From Candidatus Omnitrophota bacterium (lineage in GTDB: Bacteria > Omnitrophota > Omnitrophia > Omnitrophales > Aquincolibacteriaceae), in assembly GCA_022711115.1 (NCBI GenBank), contig JAKLFP010000007.1, positions 82,555 through 146,554 on the forward strand: a DNA stretch of 64,000 nucleotides. The letters run 5' to 3'. The notes under the pieces are model-generated. The model worked only from the letters and a program-made list of their open reading frames with translations, had not been told where the DNA came from and searched no databases. This document shows, piece by piece, positions 1-8,104 of this stretch (the first letter of the stretch is position 1; each line of letters opens with the position of its first letter). A program made the translations under genes and the position numbers.

Positions 1-504
1 CAGGTCGTGGACCGTATGGTGGCCGAAACACCGGCGGGTGTTCGGTGTACGACGTTTTCAATCCTTTTTTCACGTTTAAAAGGAGATATCGCAGAAATGA
101 CCCGAGGGGCAATGTCTGTTGGGAAACTTCAGAAGGGTGACAAGGTTCTGATCTCGGAGTCCTGCAGCCACCACGCGATTGAAGGGGACATCGGGCGCAT
201 TAAGATCCCGAACTGGCTCAAAAAATATCTCGGTCACGAAATCGAGATCAAGATTGCCGCCGGACGTGATTTTCCCGAGGATGTTCAGGATTACAAACTC
301 ATTATTCAATGCGGTTCCTGTATGCTCACGCGGCGTGAGACGTTAGCCAGGATCCAAAAGGCAAAACAAAAAGGGGTTCCTATTACCAATTACGGGCTTT
401 GCATCTCCTTTCTTCAAGGTGTTCTGGAACGGGTGATCGAGCCGTTTCCGGAAGCTTTAGAAGTATATCGAAATACTCCCTGCGATACGTCGCCAAGGAG
501 GTGA
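1..504 (+). CDS. hydF: [FeFe]-hydrogenase maturation GTPase HydF, C-terminal part
   Basis: This is the 3' end of a gene whose reading frame is open to the left edge, so the GTPase domain is outside the window. HydF is the scaffold on which the 2Fe subcluster of the H-cluster is assembled before transfer to [FeFe]-hydrogenase. The visible part is the FeS-binding domain, with ESCSHH (Cys codon at 163, His at 169) and QCGSC (Cys codons at 310 and 319), followed by the family-typical NYG...ISF...GVLERVIEPFPEA. The usual ligand pattern is CxH...HCxxC; here the His before the CxxC is Gln (codon at 307). hydG starts 5 bp after the stop and hydE follows, so this is a maturase operon. Identification is confident from both sequence and neighbours. 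Confidence 0.93.
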   Translation, partial: QVVDRMVAETPAGVRCTTFSILFSRLKGDIAEMTRGAMSVGKLQKGDKVLISESCSHHAIEGDIGRIKIPNWLKKYLGHEIEIKIAAGRDFPEDVQDYKLIIQCGSCMLTRRETLARIQKAKQKGVPITNYGLCISFLQGVLERVIEPFPEALEVYRNTPCDTSPRR

Positions 505-509
505 GAACG

Positions 510-1994
510 ATGACGGCTGAAACTGCTTGGATATCTCAAAGGATCAAAAAAGATCAAATCGAACGCTATCTGGATCGCGGATCCGATTTTATTCCGAACG
601 CCGAGATCTGGCAAAAGATCGAAAATGCCAAAGAACCAAGTCCGGAACAGGTGCGAGAAATCCTGGGGCGTTCTTTGGAGATTCAAACACTCAAACCGGA
701 CGATCTTGCCTTGCTGATGAGAGTGAACGACCCCGCCCTTTTGCGGGAAATGCAGAAAATAGCACTCCAAATCAAGAAGAAAGTCTATGACAATCGGATC
801 GTGACCTTTGCGCCGCTTTATATGGGCAATTACTGCGTGAATAATTGCGCGTATTGCGGATTTCGTCACGACAATCTCGAGGCGAAACGCCGCGTACTTT
901 CCCAGGATGAGATCCGGAAAGAAACAGAAACTCTTACCGGCAAAATCGGGCACAAAAGGATCATTGCGGTTTACGGGGAACACCCGATGACGGGGATCGA
1001 CTACATCCTTGAAAGCATGAAAACGATCTATGACGTTCGAGTCCCAACCCGGCATGGTTACGGAAATATCCGGCGCATCAATGTGAATGCCGCGCCGATG
1101 TCCGTTGAAGAGCTCACACTGCTCAAAGACGGCGGGTTGGGTACTTACCAGGTATTTCAGGAGACTTATCATCGTGAGACTTACGCACATCTTCATCCCA
1201 AGGGAACGCTGAAGTCCGATTACCGCTGGAGACTTTACACGATGCACCGGGCGCTCGAAGCAGGCATTGATGATGTGGGGATCGGGGTGCTATTCGGGCT
1301 TTATGACTGGCGTTTTGAAGTCATGGCACTTCTTTATCACGCGATTGCTTTGGAATCCAAAATGGGCATTGGCCCCCACACTGTTTCTTTCCCAAGGCTT
1401 GAACCCGCCTTAAATTCATCGTGTGCATCCGATTCTCCGTACCGAGTTTCGGATGATGATTTTAAAAAGGCTATTCTGTTGATCCGTCTCGCCATTCCGT
1501 ATACGGGAATGATCATCACAGCACGCGAGACTGCGCAAATGCGTCGCAATGCGATTGATCTCGGAATCACCCAGACCGACGCATCGACTAAAATCGGAAT
1601 TGGAAGCTATAGTGAGGATATCCAAGTGCAACAGGCCGAGCGCCAGCAATTTATTCTCGGAGATACGAGGAGCCTTGATGAACTTGTTCGCGATTTTGCC
1701 GGGATGGGATATATCACTTCGTTCTGTACGGCCGGATACCGTTGCGGCCGCACCGGCAAATGTATCATGGAGCTTCTACGGAGCGGTCGGGAAGGGAAGT
1801 TTTGTAAACTCAACGCCGTGCTGACCTTTCAGGAATGGCTTGACGATTTTGCGACGCCCGAGACAAGAGAACTCGGCCTTCGTGTTCTTGAAAAAGAACT
1901 TGAAGAGATCAAACGGAACAATCCTCAAGGATTTCCTGTCTTTTACCAATTTCTCGAACGTGTCCGGAAAGGAGAGCGGGACCTGTTTCTTTAA
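510..1994 (+). CDS. hydG: [FeFe]-hydrogenase maturase HydG (tyrosine lyase, radical SAM)
   Basis: HydG cleaves tyrosine with SAM to make the CO and CN ligands of the H-cluster. The ATG at 510 is chosen because AAGGAGGTGAG (495-505) precedes it; an upstream in-frame start would run into hydF. The product is 494 aa, normal for HydG. The radical-SAM CX3CX2C motif is at C109, C113 and C116 (CVNNCAYC). The C-terminal auxiliary-cluster motif, usually CX2CX22C, reads CTAGYRC...: C406 and C432 are present but the second Cys is Gly409. Extra cysteines lie at 412 and 418. The C-terminal extension and the hydF/hydE neighbours separate it from the paralogue ThiH. The missing ligand makes the exact chemistry less certain than the family assignment. 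Confidence 0.93.
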   Translation: MTAETAWISQRIKKDQIERYLDRGSDFIPNAEIWQKIENAKEPSPEQVREILGRSLEIQTLKPDDLALLMRVNDPALLREMQKIALQIKKKVYDNRIVTFAPLYMGNYCVNNCAYCGFRHDNLEAKRRVLSQDEIRKETETLTGKIGHKRIIAVYGEHPMTGIDYILESMKTIYDVRVPTRHGYGNIRRINVNAAPMSVEELTLLKDGGLGTYQVFQETYHRETYAHLHPKGTLKSDYRWRLYTMHRALEAGIDDVGIGVLFGLYDWRFEVMALLYHAIALESKMGIGPHTVSFPRLEPALNSSCASDSPYRVSDDDFKKAILLIRLAIPYTGMIITARETAQMRRNAIDLGITQTDASTKIGIGSYSEDIQVQQAERQQFILGDTRSLDELVRDFAGMGYITSFCTAGYRCGRTGKCIMELLRSGREGKFCKLNAVLTFQEWLDDFATPETRELGLRVLEKELEEIKRNNPQGFPVFYQFLERVRKGERDLFL

Positions 1995-2003
1995 GAACAT
2001 GAG

Positions 2004-3077
2004 ATGCTCATGGGAATTCTTATGAATGCATTATCGCGCGAAAAAATGCGGGAGTGGTTGTGCGAAAAAGATCCTCAAAAGCTGGAAAATCTTTACCGGC
2101 AGGCCCGTGAAGAGAAACTGCGGTGGATCGGGTCAAAGGTGTATTTTCGCGGGCTCATTGAATTTAGTAATTTCTGTTCAAAAAACTGTCATTATTGCGG
2201 GATTCGCCGTGATCATGACATACTGAAGCGTTATTCGATGAGTGAAGAAGAAATCCTCGAATGCGCGCAAATGGCTTACGCTATGGATTACGGATCGATC
2301 GTCCTCCAGTCTGGCGAGCGGCAAGATGACAGCTTTATCCTTTTTATTGAAAAAATCATCCAAAAAGTCAAGGATCTGACATCCCAACAACTTGGGATCA
2401 CCCTGTCGCTCGGAGAGCAGCGTGCAGAAACCTATGAGCGATGGTTTCATGCAGGAGCTCATCGCTATCTGTTGCGGATGGAAACCAGCAGCCGGGAACT
2501 TTATAGAAAGCTTCATCCCGCGGATCATTCATTTGATGCCCGTTTAAATTGTTTGAAAACGCTTCGTCGGATCGGATATCAGGTCGGGACGGGGGTCATG
2601 ATTGGACTTCCGTTTCAAACGGAGGATGATCTCGTAGACGATATCTTTTTCTTTAAAGAAGAAGACGTGGACATGATCGGAATGGGACCCTACATCCCGC
2701 ATGCCAATACGCCGCTTACCTGGCCGGACGGGGATTATAATGCCGCGGATCATTTTCGTTTGGGTCTTGTGATGATCGCTTTGACGCGTTTGGTGCTTCA
2801 AGATGTGAATATTGCGGCTGCTACCGCACTGCAAACGCTGAACCCTAAGGGGAGGGAGAGGGGCGTTTGTGCCGGAGCCAATATCATCATGCCCAATATT
2901 ACACCGACGACTTATCGCAGCCTCTACAAACTTTATGATAACAAACCTTGCCTGGATGAGAATGCCGACTTGTGCAAGAGCTGTCTGGAAAAAAGGCTTG
3001 CTCATGACGGCATTCAAATAGGCTATGGAGAATGGGGGGATTCACCGCACTTTTCGAAACGACAAAAAACGACCTGA
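2004..3077 (+). CDS. hydE: [FeFe]-hydrogenase maturase HydE (radical SAM)
   Basis: HydE is the third H-cluster maturase; it acts on the iron-cysteine complex made by HydG on the way to the 2Fe subcluster. The radical-SAM motif CSKNCHYCG is near residue 60, followed by GIRRD, LQSGE and LSLGE blocks typical of HydE/BioB-like proteins. C-terminally CLDENADLCKSC gives CX7CX2C, the optional second-cluster motif seen in some HydE proteins, so unlike its HydF and HydG neighbours this protein keeps all expected Cys ligands. ATGs at 2004, 2010 and 2022 are all possible; none has a strong Shine-Dalgarno. It lies 9 bp after hydG. No hydrogenase structural gene is in the window. Confidence 0.93.
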   Translation: MLMGILMNALSREKMREWLCEKDPQKLENLYRQAREEKLRWIGSKVYFRGLIEFSNFCSKNCHYCGIRRDHDILKRYSMSEEEILECAQMAYAMDYGSIVLQSGERQDDSFILFIEKIIQKVKDLTSQQLGITLSLGEQRAETYERWFHAGAHRYLLRMETSSRELYRKLHPADHSFDARLNCLKTLRRIGYQVGTGVMIGLPFQTEDDLVDDIFFFKEEDVDMIGMGPYIPHANTPLTWPDGDYNAADHFRLGLVMIALTRLVLQDVNIAAATALQTLNPKGRERGVCAGANIIMPNITPTTYRSLYKLYDNKPCLDENADLCKSCLEKRLAHDGIQIGYGEWGDSPHFSKRQKTT

Positions 3078-3094
3078 AACGGGAGTGCTGTTGT

Positions 3095-4363
3095 TTATTT
3101 CTTTACCGAAATCTGATTCAAATAGAAAAGCACCCCACCCCATAAAATAAGAGATCCCCACAGAGGACTTCCCAGATAGCTGAAAACGGGCGGGATGACA
3201 AATCCTAAAAACATAAATCCCGCGGCGATCCAGATGCACGTAAGCATAACAATGGAATCCCTTGAATGATAAGGATACCGCTGCAACAACGAAAATGCCC
3301 CGAGAAAAAGTAAAAACAAGGCCGTGTAATGATGCGCCTGTGAGACGGGCGAGGCGAAAAGCATGAGCATCGGGTAGAGGGAGTATTCACATAACAGCGG
3401 AACGCAATCCCGGTTTTGGGCGGATTTTGAGGGGAGTCTTTTCAAAAAAAGGAGGATCAGCAGGATAAACCCGAAAGCTGACGTGATTGACCGGATCAAA
3501 TTATTCGAGGCACCGATGAATTTTTCTTCCGAAGGCCAGGCTAGGCGTGTGATCACGGCGTACAGAGACTGGTTTTTTTCTGCAAAGGGCGTAAAAAGTT
3601 CACTCCATAAATAATTTTTATACGCCTGGTCCAAACTGCCCGCGGACATAAGACTCTTCCAGATTTTAAGTAATGCCCAGTTTTGCTGGATTCCGATCAC
3701 GAGGGAGGGGAAAATGAACAGAAATAGAATGATTCCCACTAGGGTGCTTGCAAGAACCCGCCATTCCTTTTTGAAAAGAAAAAAGAAGATCAGGTAAGAG
3801 AGCGGGCTGATTTTGAGCGATATGGCAAATCCAAGGAGGAAGCCGGCTACGAATCGCCAACGATTGAGGTAGGAGTAAAAAATAAGGATCGCGAGAAAAA
3901 GCATGATGATGCCCAATTGGCCTCGGGAAAAGGTTTGTAAAAAAACGGGGAGGCAAAAGATGGCGGAAATAACAATCTGCCAATCGATATTCTGAGATTT
4001 TTCCCGGAAAGATCGGGAGAGAAAAAGGGCGCCGAGCAATGCGGCGACAGAAATGATGTAAAAGAAAAAAACACTTACGGCAACGGGGAGACGTTCCAGC
4101 GGTGTCAGGAGAATGGCTAAAAAGGGAGAATAAACATAATGAAAGTGCCGGCTTGTTTCAATGCCATAGAGATGGTTGGCCCGGTCGCTATTGATCATTT
4201 CTGCCGCCTTCAGGTAAACAACCAGGTCGGTTCTCTGCTTGGGCCCGAGCGCCCCTCGGTAGACAGTGGAAATACCGACACCTATGAAAAAAGCGGTGAG
4301 GACAAGGCACCCCAGCCATTTTTTACGAAGGACAGATTCTATGATTTTTTGGATCGTGCGCAT
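3095..4363 (-). CDS. GT87-family (DUF2029) polyprenyl-phosphate-dependent membrane glycosyltransferase
   Basis: A 422-aa integral membrane protein with about ten hydrophobic segments and short charged loops. After the first TM segment it carries TDLVVYLKAAEMI and then HYVYSPFLAILLTPLERLP, the layout of GT87/DUF2029 enzymes, which move mannose or arabinose from polyprenyl-phosphate donors to glycolipids on the outer face of the membrane. An acidic residue (the D of TDLVVY) after TM1 is expected to be catalytic. It is convergent with hydE (17 bp between stops) and divergent from the nucleotide-sugar cluster at 4500, which may supply related sugars. Family placement is fairly safe; donor and acceptor cannot be read from sequence. 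Confidence 0.8.
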   Translation of the reverse strand: MRTIQKIIESVLRKKWLGCLVLTAFFIGVGISTVYRGALGPKQRTDLVVYLKAAEMINSDRANHLYGIETSRHFHYVYSPFLAILLTPLERLPVAVSVFFFYIISVAALLGALFLSRSFREKSQNIDWQIVISAIFCLPVFLQTFSRGQLGIIMLFLAILIFYSYLNRWRFVAGFLLGFAISLKISPLSYLIFFFLFKKEWRVLASTLVGIILFLFIFPSLVIGIQQNWALLKIWKSLMSAGSLDQAYKNYLWSELFTPFAEKNQSLYAVITRLAWPSEEKFIGASNNLIRSITSAFGFILLILLFLKRLPSKSAQNRDCVPLLCEYSLYPMLMLFASPVSQAHHYTALFLLFLGAFSLLQRYPYHSRDSIVMLTCIWIAAGFMFLGFVIPPVFSYLGSPLWGSLILWGGVLFYLNQISVKK

Positions 4364-4373
4364 ATTTTATCCG

Positions 4374-4403
4374 TTGAATCTTCTACACTAAACGGGATAT
4401 AAT
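4374..4403 (+). promoter_or_regulatory. Sigma70-type promoter for the nucleotide-sugar cluster
   Basis: TTGAAT (4374-4379), an 18-bp spacer and a perfect TATAAT (4398-4403) point toward the epimerase gene at 4500, leaving a leader of about 90 nt. Confidence 0.65.
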
Positions 4404-4453
4404 CTCAACTCATTTCTGCTGAAATCACAAATGAATTTAAAGACTTTTTGCAG

Positions 4454-4470
4454 TAAAGTGAAACACTTTA
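4454..4470. promoter_or_regulatory. Palindrome TAAAGTG-AAA-CACTTTA
   Basis: A perfect 7+7 bp inverted repeat with a 3-bp centre lies in the leader between the promoter at 4374-4403 and the start of the epimerase gene. It could be an operator or a small RNA hairpin. Confidence 0.45.
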
Positions 4471-4499
4471 TCGACTTTTAACAATAAGGAATCTGACCT

Positions 4500-5582
4500 G
4501 TGGCCAAATCTAAAAAGAAATCCCGCGAAGATCTTTATGGTTCCAAAATCATCCAGGAGGATATTGTCCAACTGGCCAAGCATCTCAAAGACCAGCTGAA
4601 ACACTTTGAAGGAAAAACCTTTCTGGTGACCGGGGCCGGAGGGTTTTTGGGCAATTATATCGTCCTTCTTTTTCGCTATCTCAATAAATATGTGCTGAAG
4701 AAAAAACTCTCAGCCGTCCTGCTCGATAATTTCATCACGGGTTATGAACAGCATATCCTTTCGGATGAAAATCTGACCTTCCAAAAACATAACGTGATCG
4801 AACCTTTTAAGACGGATAAAAAGATCGATTATCTGATCCACGCTGCCGGTATTGCCTCGCCGGTTTATTACACCAAATTTCCGGTCGAGACGATGGATGT
4901 CGGAACTATCGGGACGCGCCATATGCTGGATTTGGCGCGCGAAAAGAAAGTGAAGAGCTTTCTTTTCACCAGTTCCAGCGAAGTCTATGGAGATCCGGAC
5001 AGTAAATTTGTGCCGACGCCGGAGACTTATTTCGGAAATGTTTCCATTACCGGTCCCCGCGCGTGTTATGACGAATCCAAGCGTTTTGGCGAAACGATGT
5101 GCGTCACTTATTGGAATGTTTACAGAGTACCGGTCAAGATGGTGCGGCCGTTTAATGTGTATGGACCCGGGATTCGGCCGGATGATTATCGGGTGCTGCC
5201 GAATTTTATCGAACACGCACTCAGAAAAGAACCATTGCCGATCCACGGGGACGGTCGCAACACCCGCTCGTTTTGTTACATCAATGACGCGATTGAGATG
5301 ATCTTCCGCGTGTTATTCTCGAAAGCTCACGGAGAATCATTCAATATTGGGAATCCTGAAAAAGAGATCTCGGTCGAAGAACTGGCCCAATATGTGGTGA
5401 AGGCGATGCCGTATCCCGTCAAGATCGTTCATATCGATCCGCCGCACGCCGTGTATTCCAAGAGCGATCCCAAACGCCGCTGTCCCGACATTTCCAAAGT
5501 ACAAAAGGCTATGGGATTCAAACCTCGCTATGGGTTGAAAGATGGGCTCGCTCGGACGGTGGCCTGGTTCCAGGAAAGTTAA
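4500..5582 (+). CDS. NAD-dependent epimerase/dehydratase, UDP-glucuronate decarboxylase-like
   Basis: A 360-aa extended short-chain dehydrogenase starting at GTG 4500 (AAGGA upstream). The Rossmann motif GAGGFLGNY is near residue 44, and the catalytic YDESK sits in the block GPRACYDESKRFGET. That block resembles UDP-xylose synthase (UXS) and dTDP-glucose 4,6-dehydratase-like enzymes. RPFNVYGPG, HGDGRNTRSFCYI and a C-terminal RRCPDISK are also family-typical. It opens a co-directional run with a cupin, an SDR and a C-methyltransferase, so it probably makes the 4-keto nucleotide-sugar intermediate for a modified sugar. The N-terminal 40 residues are basic and longer than usual. Exact substrate is not certain. 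Confidence 0.82.
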   Translation: MAKSKKKSREDLYGSKIIQEDIVQLAKHLKDQLKHFEGKTFLVTGAGGFLGNYIVLLFRYLNKYVLKKKLSAVLLDNFITGYEQHILSDENLTFQKHNVIEPFKTDKKIDYLIHAAGIASPVYYTKFPVETMDVGTIGTRHMLDLAREKKVKSFLFTSSSEVYGDPDSKFVPTPETYFGNVSITGPRACYDESKRFGETMCVTYWNVYRVPVKMVRPFNVYGPGIRPDDYRVLPNFIEHALRKEPLPIHGDGRNTRSFCYINDAIEMIFRVLFSKAHGESFNIGNPEKEISVEELAQYVVKAMPYPVKIVHIDPPHAVYSKSDPKRRCPDISKVQKAMGFKPRYGLKDGLARTVAWFQES

Positions 5583-5608
5583 TTTTCAAAACAAGGAGAA
5601 TGATGCAC

Positions 5609-6022
5609 ATGGAATTAGAAACAGTAAAACATATTCAGCCGGCTTTTGTAGATGCGCGAGGAGAGATTATCAATGTTTTTGAGGGGACAACAGGACATGT
5701 TGCTTACATTACTTCCAAAAAGGGGTCTGTGCGCGCGAACCACTACCACAAAAAGGATGTTCAATATATGTATCTTATCAGCGGCGCTTATGACAGCTAT
5801 TGTTGCGATGTAAGCGATCCTTCGAAAAAACAGGTTCTCAAGGTAAAGCCCGGCGATATCGTGAAAACGCCTCCGTTGGTGGCCCATGCCCAGAAATTCA
5901 CGGAAGATTCCGTGTTTCTTTCTCTGACGACACGGGAGCGTGAAGAAGGGAAGTATGAAGAGGACACGATTGCCTATGCGGTGATCGAAGGTTATCTTAA
6001 CAAAGAACTGAAAGCAAAATAA
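5609..6022 (+). CDS. Cupin-fold sugar-nucleotide epimerase/isomerase-like protein
   Basis: A 137-aa single-domain cupin, here started at the third of three in-frame ATGs (5600, 5603, 5609) because that one is 10 nt from AAGGAG (5593-5598). The metal-binding cupin residues show as RANHYHKKDVQYMYLISG, with a second box KPGDIVKTPPLVAHAQKF. The HYHK box and length resemble WxcM/FdtA-type ketoisomerases and other small sugar cupins rather than full-length RmlC. It lies 26 bp after the epimerase and before an SDR and C-methyltransferase, which supports a role in modified-sugar synthesis. Reaction not determined. Confidence 0.72.
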   Translation: MELETVKHIQPAFVDARGEIINVFEGTTGHVAYITSKKGSVRANHYHKKDVQYMYLISGAYDSYCCDVSDPSKKQVLKVKPGDIVKTPPLVAHAQKFTEDSVFLSLTTREREEGKYEEDTIAYAVIEGYLNKELKAK

Positions 6023-6058
6023 CCCGAGCCCTTTTCTTTTCTCCTTTTGAGGTCTATC

Positions 6059-6781
6059 GTGAATCAAATCGTTGTGATGACAGGCGTGTGTGGCGGGTTG
6101 GGTGTGGAGCTTGCCAGAAAGTTTCTCCGGTCGGGTGATACGGTTTTTGGTATCGACATCAGAAAAAATAAGGCGGTACTGGCATCTTTCGGGGTTCCCC
6201 GGTTCAAATTTTTAGCGTGTGACCTTACCTCGGAAAAAGAAATAAAAACTTTGTTTAAAAAAATACAAAAACAGGCCGGGCGGATGGACCTTCTGATCAA
6301 TAATGCCGGTTATTGCGGTCCGTTGACGCGTGTGGAAGATCTTTCCCTTAAAGATTTCCGCAAACACATGCAATGCAATCTGCTTTCGGCATTTCTGATG
6401 TGTAAATACGCTATTCCCGAGATGCTCAAGCAGAAACAGGCGCTGATCATCAACGTCTCGTCGATGGCAGGAACCCGTGCGGTGCCTCGTCTTATGGCAT
6501 ATTCGGCAAGCAAGTTCGGTGTTTTGGCGCTTTCGCAAAGCATCGCCAAAGAAAATTTGAATACCGGATTGAAGTGTGTGACTGTTTGTCCGGGCGGGAT
6601 GAATACGGAAATGCGTCGTGATCTTTTTGGTGCCGAAGACGCAGCCAGACAACAAACGCCGGAATTTATGGCGGATATGATTTCTCAAATTGCAGATGAA
6701 AAAATTCAAGTGCTGTCCGGCGGTCACATTGTGATCCGCTATGGCAAGATTACAGAAATCGCGCCGCCTCCTGCGGCCTGA
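6059..6781 (+). CDS. Short-chain dehydrogenase/reductase
   Basis: A 240-aa classical SDR. GTG at 6059 is preferred because GAGG (6049-6052) stands 6 nt upstream; a TTG at 6047 would extend it by four residues but has no RBS. Motifs are TGVCGGLG (nucleotide binding), NNAG, the catalytic Ser in NVSSMAG and YSASK (Tyr and Lys). The C-terminal segment ending in HIVIRYGKITEI is typical of stand-alone SDRs. It sits between the cupin and the C-methyltransferase and likely reduces or oxidises a keto-sugar. Substrate unknown. Confidence 0.82.
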   Translation: MNQIVVMTGVCGGLGVELARKFLRSGDTVFGIDIRKNKAVLASFGVPRFKFLACDLTSEKEIKTLFKKIQKQAGRMDLLINNAGYCGPLTRVEDLSLKDFRKHMQCNLLSAFLMCKYAIPEMLKQKQALIINVSSMAGTRAVPRLMAYSASKFGVLALSQSIAKENLNTGLKCVTVCPGGMNTEMRRDLFGAEDAARQQTPEFMADMISQIADEKIQVLSGGHIVIRYGKITEIAPPPAA

Positions 6782-6787
6782 GGTTTT

Positions 6788-8032
6788 ATGTCCTCTGATC
6801 CTTATATCAGAAAAACATGTCGTTACTGTGATACGCCTTTGGGGCATCCGTTTCTGGACTTAGGAACCCAACCCCTGGCGAACAATCTTCCCCGAAGCGA
6901 AGATTCGGCTAAACCGGAATTTCATTGTCCGTTAGCGGTGGTCAAGTGTGAAAAATGCCATCTGGTCCAGTTGACCCATTCGGTGCCGGCGCCTCTCATG
7001 TTTGATGAGTATCTTTATGTGAGTTCCACGACGCAGACTTTTCGCAAACATTTTGCCGAGTATGCGGAAAATGTCAAAGCAAGGCTTGTAAAAAAAGACC
7101 GCCCGCTCGCGATTGATATCGGCAGCAATGACGGACTGCTTGTTTCTTGTTATGAAAAAGCAGGGATGCGAGGCGTTGGGATCGAACCCGCCAAAAATTT
7201 GGCGGCAGAAGCGAATCGGCAGGGGATTACGACGGTGAACCGTTACTTTGACAACGAGGCCGTCACAGAAGTCATTTCAAAGTACGGCAAGGCGGATGCG
7301 ATCAGCGCGAATAATGTGTTTGCGCATATCGACGATATTCAATCCGTGTGCCGGAACGTCCACGATTTACTCGCCGATGACGGTTTTTTTGTGATCGAAT
7401 TTGCCTATCTTGTGACGATGCTCGAAAAAATGTTCTTTGACATGATCTATCATGAACATGTCTGCTATATCGGGGTCACGGCTCTCAGTTTTCTTCTTCA
7501 AAGGTTTCGGATGGAAATCTTTGATATTCAAGAGATCGAAACGCATGGCGGTTCGCTCCGGGTTTTTATTCAAAAGAAAAGCGGGCCGCGTGAGCGCACT
7601 GCCATTGTCGATAGACTTCTGCGTGAAGAAAAAGAAAAGGGATGTATGGGGAATCAGGCGTACGCGGATTTTGCGGCCCGAGTGTTTGGTTTTAAGCAAA
7701 GATTGAATCAAATGTTGGACAAAATCAAAGAGCAGGGAAAAAAGGTGTCAGGATACGGTGCGCCTGCCAAAGCAACGACCATCATCAATTTTTGTCAGCT
7801 GACGCCCGATCAGATCAGTTACATTGTCGATGATAACCCGCTCAAACAGGACCGCCTCGTGCCGGGGAGAAAGATTCCGATCGTGACGAGCGCTTACCTG
7901 AATGAACATCCTACGGACTATGTTCTTATCTTTGCCTGGAATTTTGCCAAAGAAATCATTGCCAAAATCGACTACCTGCGCACAAAAAACACCCGCTTCA
8001 TCATTCCTTTGCCGGAACCAACCATCGTTTAA
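6788..8032 (+). CDS. Class I SAM-dependent sugar C-methyltransferase (zinc-binding N-terminus)
   Basis: 414 aa with the three-part layout of TylCIII/NovU-type nucleotide-sugar C-methyltransferases. The N-terminal zinc site has CRYC (about residue 12) and CEKC (about residue 56). The central SAM domain has AIDIGSNDG. The C-terminal domain has GYGAPAKATTIINF, FIVDDNPLKQ-type and PLPEP blocks. EFAYLVTMLE and MIYHEHVCYI carry residues conserved in this family. It starts 6 bp after the SDR stop. With the upstream epimerase and cupin it suggests synthesis of a branched deoxysugar, perhaps for surface glycan. The GT87 gene may use the product, but that is inference. Confidence 0.85.
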   Translation: MSSDPYIRKTCRYCDTPLGHPFLDLGTQPLANNLPRSEDSAKPEFHCPLAVVKCEKCHLVQLTHSVPAPLMFDEYLYVSSTTQTFRKHFAEYAENVKARLVKKDRPLAIDIGSNDGLLVSCYEKAGMRGVGIEPAKNLAAEANRQGITTVNRYFDNEAVTEVISKYGKADAISANNVFAHIDDIQSVCRNVHDLLADDGFFVIEFAYLVTMLEKMFFDMIYHEHVCYIGVTALSFLLQRFRMEIFDIQEIETHGGSLRVFIQKKSGPRERTAIVDRLLREEKEKGCMGNQAYADFAARVFGFKQRLNQMLDKIKEQGKKVSGYGAPAKATTIINFCQLTPDQISYIVDDNPLKQDRLVPGRKIPIVTSAYLNEHPTDYVLIFAWNFAKEIIAKIDYLRTKNTRFIIPLPEPTIV

Positions 8033-8104
8033 CTAGCTCCTTCGATTGACGTTAGGATAACTTCCTGCTGAAGAACTTTGCGTCAAGGCCGATAATTTAA
8101 AACG

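Noticed and set aside
414..1247. Long antisense open frame within hydG
   Set aside because: It lies fully opposite a clear gene and its translation has no recognisable domain; this is a shadow frame.
510..1994. Radical SAM protein as ThiH instead of HydG
   Set aside because: It has the C-terminal CTA-x(n)-C extension absent in ThiH and lies between hydF and hydE.
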